The notes under the pieces were generated by a model. The model was given only the letters and a program-made list of their open reading frames with translations. It made no database searches and was not told the DNA's origin. A stretch of 57,637 nucleotides of DNA from Salinisphaera japonica YTM-1 (GTDB lineage Bacteria; Pseudomonadota; Gammaproteobacteria; Nevskiales; Salinisphaeraceae). The DNA is taken from positions 1 through 57,637 of the forward strand of contig NZ_AYKG01000015.1 in the NCBI RefSeq assembly GCF_003788585.1, given 5' to 3'. Both the position numbers and the translations under genes were made by a program. This document shows positions 43,366 through 54,443 of the stretch, piece after piece (the stretch's first letter is position 1; the number at the start of each line of letters is the position of its first letter).

Positions 43366-43916
43366 TACGAGCCTGCCTCGCCGGCGCTGTCGGGCTGGAT
43401 CGTGATGCGTACCCGGCCATCGTTGTTGGCCCCGGCGCCGCCACTGCCCTGGGCCTGGGTCTGGCCCGTGTCCAGATTGCGCGTGATCACCGGCGAGTTG
43501 ATCGTGTCACCCCCGGCACGGTTGAGCACAGCGTCGCCGCGCAGGGTCAGCGTGGCGTTGGCATTGGTGTATTCGAGCTGGTCGGCGTGGCCGGTGATGC
43601 GCTCGGGGCTCGTGCTGTCCGGCTGCTTGTCGATATGGGCGGGGTTGCCGGTCAATACTGCTTTGACGTTACCGCGGTCATTGATACGGGTGATCACCAG
43701 CCGGGCGCCGGTCAGCGTCAGCCCGCCGCGGGTGAGATGCACGTTGCCCGTGTAGGTCGATACCCCGGTTTTCTGGGCGAAATCCGCGCTGTTGGATTCG
43801 ATCTGGATCGGCAGGTTCGAGTTGCTTTGGGCGATGGCGGCCAGCGAGACACCGGCCAGCAGCCCGGCGGCGCCCAGGCGCGACAGACAGGTCAGACGAA
43901 GAGTGTTACGGCGCAT
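43365..43916 (-). CDS. lptA: LPS transport periplasmic protein LptA
   Basis: 183 residues. Signal peptide about 1-29 ([12 protein letters not shown]), then the OstA-type beta-jellyroll that bridges the periplasm: [34 protein letters not shown], followed by [12 protein letters not shown]. The last 35 residues are Gly/Asn/Gln-rich and probably disordered. Overlaps lptC by 11 bases. Confidence 0.92.
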   Translation of the reverse strand: MRRNTLRLTCLSRLGAAGLLAGVSLAAIAQSNSNLPIQIESNSADFAQKTGVSTYTGNVHLTRGGLTLTGARLVITRINDRGNVKAVLTGNPAHIDKQPDSTSPERITGHADQLEYTNANATLTLRGDAVLNRAGGDTINSPVITRNLDTGQTQAQGSGGAGANNDGRVRITIQPDSAGEAGS

Positions 43917-44463
43917 AGCGGGCCTGTACGTTGCTTAAGAGATAGATCGTGTCGCTGGCCAGATCGGCGCGCATGCCGTCGCCTTCGACCTGTTCGCCCG
44001 GCTGGCGCGCCACAACGTGGGCGTCGGAGTCGATCTGATCCTGATCGGGCCGGATCCAGGCGTGATCGGTGGTGACATGCACGACCTCGCCGTTGGCCTG
44101 TTCATGGGTGGCCACGATGCCGTCATAGAGATAGATATCGTGGGCGCCGGGCGGCATGCGTGCGCGTTTGGCATCGATATCCCACGGGGCAGCCAGTTCG
44201 CGCACGTAGTGCACGGTTATATCCTGCAGGCGCGCGGCCTCGTCGGGAAAATGAAGCGCCTGAACGGTGTGGGCCCTGTAGGCCAGCGCGCCGTCCTTGT
44301 CCAGCTGATAGAGCGTGGCGTCTTCGAGATAATAGTCGCTGTTGTCCGGCGTGGTGACGACATCACGCGCCGGGTCGGCGGCGCTACGCTGGCCACCGAG
44401 CCAGCGCCCGACCCCTATGATAATGACGAGCGCCACAACCAGCGCAATCGCATAGCGCCACAT
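43906..44463 (-). CDS. lptC: LPS export protein LptC
   Basis: 185 residues. One N-terminal membrane anchor (about 4-24, IALVVALVIIIGVGRWL) and a periplasmic jellyroll domain that receives LPS from LptB2FG and hands it to LptA. Family-like segments are DNSDYYLEDATLYQLDKDGALAYRAHTVQALHFPD and the C-terminal [28 protein letters not shown]. Low sequence conservation is normal for LptC; position between kdsC and lptA supports the call. Confidence 0.9.
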   Translation of the reverse strand: MWRYAIALVVALVIIIGVGRWLGGQRSAADPARDVVTTPDNSDYYLEDATLYQLDKDGALAYRAHTVQALHFPDEAARLQDITVHYVRELAAPWDIDAKRARMPPGAHDIYLYDGIVATHEQANGEVVHVTTDHAWIRPDQDQIDSDAHVVARQPGEQVEGDGMRADLASDTIYLLSNVQARYAP

Positions 44464-44466
44464 GGC

Positions 44467-45009
44467 TCAGCTGCGCCCGGCCGCGCGGGCGCCAATCAAG
44501 AGTTCACAGGCCTCGCGCACGGCACCGGCGCCGCCAGGGGCCGCACTGATCCAGTCCGCGGCTCGGCGCAGCTCGACCACGGCGTCGGCGACAGCCAGTA
44601 AAAGCCCGGGCCCGCCGGTCAGGCTGTCCGCCAGGGCCAGGTCGGGCAGATCATCGCCCATCACGGCGATATCGCGTGGGGCCAGGCCCAGCGCATCGCG
44701 GATGCCGGCCAGGGCGCCGGCCTTGTCCTGGCAGGCCAGATGGACACGCTCGATGCCCAGTTCCGCCATACGACGGGCCACGGCCTCGGAGGGCCGGCCA
44801 CTGATCACGGCGATCTCGATACCGGCGGCCTGCAGGCGTTTCAGGCCCAGGCCGTCGCGTACGTGCATGGTCTTGATTTCGCCGCCGTGGGCGTCGAGAT
44901 ACAGCCGGCCATCGGTCATCACGCCATCGACATCAAAGACCGCCAGGCGGATGGCGGCCGCCCGGGTCTGGATATCGTGGGCGCCGTTGTCGCTATCCAG
45001 AAAGGTCAT
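44467..45009 (-). CDS. kdsC: 3-deoxy-D-manno-octulosonate 8-phosphate phosphatase
   Basis: 180 residues, HAD superfamily. Removes phosphate from KDO-8-P in lipopolysaccharide core synthesis. HAD motif I LAVFDVDGVMTDGRLYLD, motif II AVISGRPSEAV, motif III Lys in the KAGALAGI segment, and MGDDLPDLAL. ATG overlaps the kdsD stop by four bases. Confidence 0.94.
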   Translation of the reverse strand: MTFLDSDNGAHDIQTRAAAIRLAVFDVDGVMTDGRLYLDAHGGEIKTMHVRDGLGLKRLQAAGIEIAVISGRPSEAVARRMAELGIERVHLACQDKAGALAGIRDALGLAPRDIAVMGDDLPDLALADSLTGGPGLLLAVADAVVELRRAADWISAAPGGAGAVREACELLIGARAAGRS

Positions 45010-45983
45010 AGCACACCGGCCCGCAGCAGGTCCTGCATGTTCAGCGCGCCCACCGGGCGATGCGCGTCGTCCACCACGATCAGCCCGCCACCGCCGATAC
45101 GATGTGTCTCGAGAACATGCACCGCCTCGGCGGCCAGTATGTCGGCAGTGACGGTCTTGGGCGATACGGTCATATGATCCGCGATGACGGCCTGTTTGAT
45201 ATCGATATCACGATCGAGCGTACGCCGTAGATCGCCGTCGGTGAATACACCGAGCAGGGCGCCGTCGCCGTCCACCACGCCGGTCATGCCCAGGCCCTTG
45301 GCCGTCATCTCCAGCAGTGCGGCGCGCAGGCCGGCGTCGTGAGGCACCAGGGGCAGGGCATCGCCGGTGTGCATCAGATCGGCCACGGTCAGCAGCAGCC
45401 GACGGCCCAGCGAGCCGCCGGGATGGCTGCGCGCGAAATCCTCGACCGTGAACTCTCGTGCCTCGAGCAGGGCGATCGCCAGGGCATCGCCCATGACCAG
45501 TGTGGCCGTGGTCGAGGCCGTGGGGGCCAGTTCCAGCGGGCAAGCCTCTTGGCTGACCGAGACATCCAGATGCACCTCGGCGTGGCGGGCCAGTGTCGAA
45601 GTCGGGCGCCCGGTCAAGGCGATGATCGGCGTGCCGATGCGAGCCAACGGGGCCAGCAGGGTCAATACCTCGGCGGTCTCGCCGGAATAAGACAGGGCGA
45701 TGACCACGTCAGCCGCGGTGATCATGCCCAGATCGCCGTGGCTGGCCTCACCGGGGTGCACGAAAAACGCGGGGGTGCCGGTCGAGGCCAGTGTGGCCGC
45801 GATCTTGTTGCCCACATGCCCGGATTTGCCCATGCCGGTGACGATGACGCGCCCGGTGCAGCCCAGAAGCGTGCGGGTCGCCCCGGCGAAGGTTTCATCG
45901 ATGCGATCAGCCAGGGCGGCCGCTGCCGCGGCCTCGATGCCGATCACGCGTCGGCCGGTGGCCATGAGAGTCGCAGTGTCCAT
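45006..45983 (-). CDS. kdsD: Arabinose-5-phosphate isomerase
   Basis: 325 residues. Makes arabinose 5-phosphate from ribulose 5-phosphate, first step to KDO. SIS domain about 30-170 (VIVTGMGKSGHVGNKIAATLASTGTPAFFVHPGEASHGDLGMI) and two CBS domains about 200-325. The ATG at 45983 gives the family length; an upstream extension to 46037 is not supported. First gene of the long kds-lpt-rpoN-pts cluster, divergent from the ABC exporter. Confidence 0.94.
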   Translation of the reverse strand: MDTATLMATGRRVIGIEAAAAAALADRIDETFAGATRTLLGCTGRVIVTGMGKSGHVGNKIAATLASTGTPAFFVHPGEASHGDLGMITAADVVIALSYSGETAEVLTLLAPLARIGTPIIALTGRPTSTLARHAEVHLDVSVSQEACPLELAPTASTTATLVMGDALAIALLEAREFTVEDFARSHPGGSLGRRLLLTVADLMHTGDALPLVPHDAGLRAALLEMTAKGLGMTGVVDGDGALLGVFTDGDLRRTLDRDIDIKQAVIADHMTVSPKTVTADILAAEAVHVLETHRIGGGGLIVVDDAHRPVGALNMQDLLRAGVL

Positions 45984-46093
45984 GACGCGCCAGTCTATCG
46001 CAGCTGGCCGGGCTCGCGTGCAACATCGATGCCACAACGAGGCCGGTCGGGCGATGAGGCGGCGGATCGCTGGGAGCGGCGGGGCACGAGGCG

Positions 46094-46099
46094 TATACT
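46094..46099 (+). promoter_or_regulatory. Probable -10 box of the yadG-like operon
   Basis: TATACT lies 31 bp before the ATG at 46130, in the 146-bp gap shared with kdsD. The -35 region is not clear. Confidence 0.4.
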
Positions 46100-46129
46100 C
46101 CGCCGCCTTGCCCGATCATCGAGCCTTGC

Positions 46130-47080
46130 ATGACGGAACCGGCGATCTCTTTCAAAAACGTCCAGAAACGCTATGCCACCACGCATGCGTTGAAGGGCGT
46201 GTCCTTCGATATCAAACGCGGCGAATACTTCGGCCTGCTGGGGCCCAACGGCGCCGGCAAGTCCACGTTGATCTCGATCACCGCGGGCCTGGCCCAGGCC
46301 AGCGGCGGCAGCGTAGCTGTGCTGGGCCACGATGTCGTGACCGACTATCGCGCGGCCCGTCGGGCGCTGGGCGTGGTGCCCCAGGAGCTGGTCTATGACC
46401 CGTTCTTCTCGGTGCGCGAGATGCTGCGCCTGCAGGCGGGCTATCAAGGCTGTGGCAAAGAGGTCTGGCCGTGGATCGACGAGCTGCTGGAGCGCCTGGA
46501 GCTCGAGGACAAGGGCGCGAACTCGATCCGTCAGCTCTCCGGTGGCATGAAGCGGCGTGTACTGATCGCCCAGGCCCTGGTGCACAAGCCCGAGGTCGTG
46601 ATTCTGGACGAGCCGACCGCCGGCGTAGACGTCGAGCTGCGGCGCACGCTGTGGAAGTTCACCCGGGATCTGAACGCGGCCGGCCATACCATCGTATTGA
46701 CCACACATTATCTCGAAGAGGCCGAGGAGCTGTGTGATCGCATCGGTATCCTCAACCACGGCGAGCTGCAGGTGCTCGAGGACAAGGCGGCCCTGCTGGG
46801 GCGCCATCCGTATCGCTTCCTGTCGCTCGAGCTGTCGGCCCAGGGTGAAACACAGGCCCTGCCCGACCACGTCGAGCGCTTGGTCGAGGCCCGCCGCGGC
46901 GACACGCTGGATCTGAAGCTGCGCCAGGGCGAGGACTTTATCGGCGAAGTGATCGAGGGCGTACGCGGGGCGGGCTATCGCATCGTGGATGTGCATACCC
47001 GCGAGCCGTCGCTGGAGAATATTTTCGTCGAGCTGACGATGGATAAGGATCAGAACACCGATAACGAGGTGACGGCATGA
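46130..47080 (+). CDS. yadG: ABC exporter ATPase, YadG-like
   Basis: 316 residues. ATPase of an ABC-2 type exporter of unknown substrate. Walker A GPNGAGKSTLISITAGL, signature QLSGGMKRRVLIAQAL and Walker B EVVILDEPTAGVDVELRR, plus the extra C-terminal domain of this subgroup (about 235-316). The stop overlaps the permease start (ATGA). In E. coli this pair is elsewhere; here it occupies the place before ibaG-murA where many gammaproteobacteria have the mla phospholipid transport genes. Confidence 0.88.
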   Translation: MTEPAISFKNVQKRYATTHALKGVSFDIKRGEYFGLLGPNGAGKSTLISITAGLAQASGGSVAVLGHDVVTDYRAARRALGVVPQELVYDPFFSVREMLRLQAGYQGCGKEVWPWIDELLERLELEDKGANSIRQLSGGMKRRVLIAQALVHKPEVVILDEPTAGVDVELRRTLWKFTRDLNAAGHTIVLTTHYLEEAEELCDRIGILNHGELQVLEDKAALLGRHPYRFLSLELSAQGETQALPDHVERLVEARRGDTLDLKLRQGEDFIGEVIEGVRGAGYRIVDVHTREPSLENIFVELTMDKDQNTDNEVTA

Positions 47081-47832
47081 ACTGGCGCGGCTGCTACACC
47101 CTGTTCGTCAAGGAGATCCGGCGTTTCTACAGCGTGATCCTGCAGACCGTGGGCGCGCCGGTGATCACGGCGCTCTTGTATATGCTGGTCTTTGGTCAGG
47201 TGCTCCAAGGCCAGACCATCGAAGGCGTGCGTGCGGTGGAGTTTCTGGTGCCCGGGCTGATGATGATGTCGATCATCCAGAACTCGTTCGCCAACACGTC
47301 GTCATCGATCACGCAGTCCAAGATCATGGGCAACCTGGTCTTTCTGTTGATGTCGCCGTTGTCGGCCTTCGAGATCTATCTGGCTTATATCGCGGCCTCG
47401 TTGGTGCGCGCGGTGCTGGTGGCGATCGTGCTGTATCTGGTGACCCAGTTCTTCGTGAGTGTGCCGATCCACGAGCCGCTGCTGATGCTGGTGATGTTGA
47501 TCTTCTCCGGCGGCACGCTGGCCGTGATGGGGCTGATTGCCGGTATCGTGGCCAACAAGTTCGATCATCTGGCGGCGTTTCAGAATTTCTTCATCCTGCC
47601 GATGAGTTTTCTCTCCGGCGTGTTCTACTCGATCCAGAACCTGCCGCCGTTCTGGCAGCAGCTGTCTTATTTCAACCCGTTCTTCTACATGATCGACGGG
47701 TTTCGCCACGGCTTTTTCGGCGTGGGGGATGCCAACCCGCTGGTCAGCCTGATCGTGGCCGCGCTCTTCTTCGTGGCCGTATCGGCCGTGGCCATCACCA
47801 TGCTCTCGCGCGGCTACAAGATCCGTGGTTGA
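47077..47832 (+). CDS. yadH: ABC-2 type exporter permease, YadH-like
   Basis: 251 residues with six membrane segments, typical of ABC-2 permeases. The N-terminus WRGCYTLFVKEIRRFYSVILQTVGAPVITALLYMLVFG and the later SFLSGVFYSIQNLPPFWQQLSYFNPFFYMIDGFRHGFFG are characteristic of the YadH group. Works with the ATPase just upstream. Confidence 0.9.
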   Translation: MNWRGCYTLFVKEIRRFYSVILQTVGAPVITALLYMLVFGQVLQGQTIEGVRAVEFLVPGLMMMSIIQNSFANTSSSITQSKIMGNLVFLLMSPLSAFEIYLAYIAASLVRAVLVAIVLYLVTQFFVSVPIHEPLLMLVMLIFSGGTLAVMGLIAGIVANKFDHLAAFQNFFILPMSFLSGVFYSIQNLPPFWQQLSYFNPFFYMIDGFRHGFFGVGDANPLVSLIVAALFFVAVSAVAITMLSRGYKIRG

Positions 47833-47872
47833 TCGCGTAGCATTTCGCGTCAGTTTTTAGAAGGAACACGTC

Positions 47873-50073
<2,201 letters not shown>

Positions 50074-50074
<1 letters not shown>

Positions 50075-51369
50075 TGCAGCGGATCAGTACCACCGACGCC
50101 GATTTCCAGGCGATCTTCGAGCGTCTGATCGATCGTGATGCCCCGGGCCTGGCGGAAATTGACACCCGCGTGAGCCAGATCATCGCCGATGTGCGCCAGC
50201 GCGGCGACGCGGCCGTGCTGGAATACACCCGCACGCTCGATCGCCGGCCCGAGGCCGACCAGGCCGCGCTCGAGGTGTCTCAGGCCGATATGCAGGCTGC
50301 GCTGGACGGTCTGGCCACCGAGGATCGCGCAGCCCTCGAAGCCGCGGCTGAGCGGATCGCCGACTATGCCCGCTCGCAAAAGCTGGTTGACCATTCGTAT
50401 GAGGATGACCACGGCAATCGTCTCGGCCAGGTGGTGCGCCCGATCGAGCGCGCGGGGGTGTATGCGCCCGGTGGCAAGGCAGCTTATCCCTCGAGTGTGC
50501 TGATGAACACGGTGCCGGCGAAAGTCGCCGGTGTTTCCGAGATCATCATGGTCTCGCCCACGCCTGACGGCCTGCGCAACCCCTGGGTATTGGCGGCCGC
50601 TGCCGTGGCCGGGGTGGATCGGCTGTTCACCATCGGCGGGGCACAGGCGGTGGCCGCGCTGGCCTATGGCACCGAAACCATCCCCGAGGTGGACAAGATC
50701 GTGGGGCCGGGCAATGCCTATGTGGCCTCGGCCAAGCGACAGGTCTTTGGCCGGGTGGGCATCGAATCCGTGGCCGGGCCGTCGGAGGTGTTGATCATTG
50801 CCGACGGCACCGGCGAGCCCGAGTGGACCGCGCTGGATCTGTTCGCCCAGGCCGAGCACGACGAAATGGCACGCGCCATGGTCGTCTCGCCCGACGCTGA
50901 TTTTCTGGATCGGGTAGCCGCCGCGGTCGAGGCGATGATCGAGACCCAGCCCCGGGCCGATATCATCCGGGCGTCGCTGTCCGGCCAGGGCGCGCTGATT
51001 GCCACCCGCGACATGGCCGAATGCGTGGCGTTGTCCAATCGGATCGCCCCCGAGCATCTCGAGCTTGCCGTCGATGCGCCCTGGGCACTGGTCGAGGATA
51101 TCGTGCATGCCGGTGCCATCTTCTGTGGCCACCGCACGCCGGAGGCTTTCGGCGACTACTGCGCCGGGCCGAACCATGTGCTGCCCACCGGGCGCACGGC
51201 ACGCTTTTCATCGGCGCTGGGCGTCTACGACTTCCAGAAACGTATCTCCGTGGTCGAAGCCAGCGCCGACGGCGCGGCCCATCTGGCCCCCATCGCCTCG
51301 CGCCTGGCGCGCGGCGAAGGCTTGTTTGCGCATGCGGCGTCGGCCGAGGCTCGGGCGCGCGACTCGTAA
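50074..51369 (+). CDS. hisD: Histidinol dehydrogenase
   Basis: 431 residues from the ATG at 50074, which overlaps the hisG stop. Last two steps of histidine synthesis, NAD- and zinc-dependent. Signatures: [60 protein letters not shown] and [13 protein letters not shown] longer in-frame reading back to 49720 runs through hisG and is rejected. hisC, which often follows, is absent; repeats follow instead. Confidence 0.95.
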
Positions 51370-51375
51370 GTCTGG

Positions 51376-51790
51376 CCGCGAATGAATAAAGACAGGAAGA
51401 CAATCCGCCGATGAATGCCGATGGCCGCAGATGAAGATTACGATGGCCTGAACTTAGTGGCTGATCGTGCAAGATGTTTATCCGCAGATTTCACAGATTA
51501 AAAGACTAGGTTTATGAGCTGATTGACCCGGTGAGTGCGATGACTCCGGGCCCGTGACACCGCCCAGCCAATCTGCGTCATCTGCGAAATCTGCGGATTA
51601 TCTTCCTGCCTGTATTCATTTGCGCGTATTAGCGTTCATTCGCGGACGATGCTTTGCTAGTGCGCGCTTTCAAAGCCAAGGCTTCTTGATTGATTGACTT
51701 GGTGAGCGCGATGACTCCGGGCTCGTGGCATCGCCCAGCCAATCTGCGTCATCTGCGCAATCTGCGGATTGTCTTCCTGCCTGTATTCAT
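51376..51790. repeat. About 400-bp repeat, copy A, upstream of sspAB
   Basis: The gap after hisD has no gene. It reads, in order: GCGAATGAAT/CGCCGATG units (51379-51430), TATCCGCAGATTTCACAGATT (51480-51500), AATCTGCGTCATCTGCGAAA (51570-51589), CATTTGCGCGTATTAGCG (51618-51635), then a second AATCTGCGTCATCTGCGCAA (51741-51760). A subunit of about 105 bp occurs twice inside (about 51516-51619 and 51683-51790). The whole is repeated as copy B at 53053-53442 in the same orientation. Confidence 0.8.
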
Positions 51791-51848
51791 GCGCGGATAA
51801 CCAACCAAGCGTTCTCCAAACGCCGACCGAAGCCCGCAGGCCGCGTGC

Positions 51849-51854
51849 TATAGT
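51849..51854 (+). promoter_or_regulatory. Probable -10 box of sspA
   Basis: TATAGT lies 50 bp before the sspA ATG, just after repeat copy A. No convincing -35 box. Confidence 0.3.
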
Positions 51855-51904
51855 CGATGATCGTTCGGCGCGCGTTGTTTGCGTCGCGTTACGGGAAATC
51901 GTCT

Positions 51905-52537
51905 ATGGCCAATCGCCGCGCATCCATCACCCTCTACAGCCGTCCGGCCTGTGTGCACAGCCATCGTGTTCGTCTGGTGATGGAAGAAAAAGGTGTTGCC
52001 AACTACGATATCGTCGAGCTGCGCGAGGGTGAGGAAAGCGAAGACCTGCTTGATCTGAACCCGTACAACACGGTGCCCACGCTGGTCGAGCGCGAGCTGG
52101 TGGTCTATGACCCGCGCATCATCATCGAATACGTCGACGAGCGTTATCCGCATCCGCCGCTGATGCCGGTCGATCCGGTGTTGCGCGCCCAGTATCGTCT
52201 GGCGATCTATCGCATGGAAAGCGATCTGTACCCGTTATTCGATGACCTGGAATCTACGCCGGCCGTGGCCAAGAAGGCCCGTGCCCGCATGACCGAACTG
52301 CTCACCACGCTGGCTGCCGATTTCGCGCCGAAAAAATGGATCGGCGAAGAGTTCTCGCTGTTGGATTGCACGCTCGCGCCCATACTTTGGAGGCTGGAGC
52401 ATTACCAAGTGAAGCTGGGCGAGCGTCACGGCGAACGACTCGAAAAATACGCCGCGCGCCTGTTCGCGCGCGACGCGTTCAAGCGGAGCCTGTCCGCGAT
52501 CGAAGCCGAGATGCGCCCGTCGCTTGCCACGCACTGA
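51905..52537 (+). CDS. sspA: Stringent starvation protein A
   Basis: 210 residues. Glutathione-transferase-like fold that binds RNA polymerase and acts in starvation and acid stress. N-domain ITLYSRPACVHSHRVRLVMEEKGV, then LNPYNTVPTLVERELVVYDPRIIIEYVDERYPHPPLMPVDP, typical of SspA, and the C-domain WIGEEFSLLDCTLAPILWRL. The ATG at 51905 was chosen over 51857 because it gives the family N-terminus. The petABC genes that often precede sspA are absent; repeats lie there. Confidence 0.94.
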   Translation: MANRRASITLYSRPACVHSHRVRLVMEEKGVANYDIVELREGEESEDLLDLNPYNTVPTLVERELVVYDPRIIIEYVDERYPHPPLMPVDPVLRAQYRLAIYRMESDLYPLFDDLESTPAVAKKARARMTELLTTLAADFAPKKWIGEEFSLLDCTLAPILWRLEHYQVKLGERHGERLEKYAARLFARDAFKRSLSAIEAEMRPSLATH

Positions 52538-52560
52538 TTCAACGCATTCGAGGCAATCCC

Positions 52561-53004
52561 ATGGCCGACGAGCAGAAACTCACCTCGCGCCGTCCGTATC
52601 TCATTCGTGCCCTGTACGACTGGGTGCTGGATAACGATTTGACGCCGCATCTTCTGGTGGCCGCTGACGCCCCGGGCGTGGATGTGCCGCGCCAGTTCGT
52701 CACCGAAGACGGCAAGATCACGGTTAACGTCGCCCCGGGTGCGGTGCGTGCGCTCGCGCTGGAAAACGACATCATCCGCTTTTCGGCGCGTTTCTCCGGT
52801 GCCAACTACAACGTCGTCGTTCCGCCCGGTGCGGTGCTGGCCCTGTATGCGCGTGAAAACGGCGAGGGCATGCTCTTCGGGGAAGTCGAGGAGAGCGAAG
52901 ATGTCGCCATCGCCGACGGCGAGAGCGGTGACGAGCCAGCCGCCGAGGAAAGCGCCGAAGAAGCCGCCAAGAAGAAACGCTCGCATCTGAAGGTCGTCAA
53001 ATAG
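52561..53004 (+). CDS. sspB: ClpXP adaptor SspB
   Basis: 147 residues. Tethers ssrA-tagged proteins to ClpXP. Substrate-binding domain about 1-110 (TSRRPYLIRALYDWVLDNDLTPHLLV; INVAPGAV-like VNVAPGAVRALALENDIIRFSARFSG), an acidic flexible linker, and a C-terminal ClpX-binding tail SHLKVVK that matches the family tail. The ATG at 52561 is 24 bp after the sspA stop. Confidence 0.94.
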   Translation: MADEQKLTSRRPYLIRALYDWVLDNDLTPHLLVAADAPGVDVPRQFVTEDGKITVNVAPGAVRALALENDIIRFSARFSGANYNVVVPPGAVLALYARENGEGMLFGEVEESEDVAIADGESGDEPAAEESAEEAAKKKRSHLKVVK

Positions 53005-53052
53005 CGATTCGTCGGTTTGCGGGCAGTTCGCATAAGGCTGTCTGCGAATAAG

Positions 53053-53442
53053 CGCGAATGAATACAGGCAGAAGACAATCCGCCGATTAACGCCGATGGC
53101 TGTAGATGAAGACTACGGTGGTCTGAACTTCGAGGCCGACCGTGCAGGATGTTTATCCGCAGATTTCACAGATTGAAAGATTAGGCTTTCAAGTCGATTG
53201 ATCCGGTAAGTTCGACGACGCCAGGCTCGCGGCATCGCCCAATCAATCTGCGTCATCTGCGGATCGTCGTCCCGCCTGTGTTCATTTGCGCTTATCCGCG
53301 TTCATTCGCGGACGATGCTTTGCTCGTGCGCGGTTTCAAAGCCTAGGCTTATTGATTGATTGCCCTGGCGAGCGCGATGACTCCGGGCTTGCGGCATCGC
53401 CCAACCAATCTGTGTCATCCGTGTAATCTGCGGATTGTCTTC
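53053..53442. repeat. About 400-bp repeat, copy B, downstream of sspAB
   Basis: Follows the same order of blocks as copy A: GCGAATGAAT at 53054, CGCCGATTAACGCCGATGG at 53081-53099, TATCCGCAGATTTCACAGAT near 53155, AATCTGCGTCATCTGCGGAT near 53245, CATTTGCGC near 53284, and AATCTGTGTCATCCGTGTAA near 53407. It differs by many substitutions and short indels, so it is an old duplication or independent insertion of the same element. No gene in it. Confidence 0.8.
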
Positions 53443-53468
53443 AGTCGAACGCGCGCCCAGCGGCTCGA

Positions 53469-54429
<961 letters not shown>

Positions 54430-54443
54430 GCGGCTACTTCAGG

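Noticed and set aside
51480-51600. CRISPR array
   Set aside because: Units are only 9 bp, degenerate and contiguous with no spacers, and no cas gene is present.
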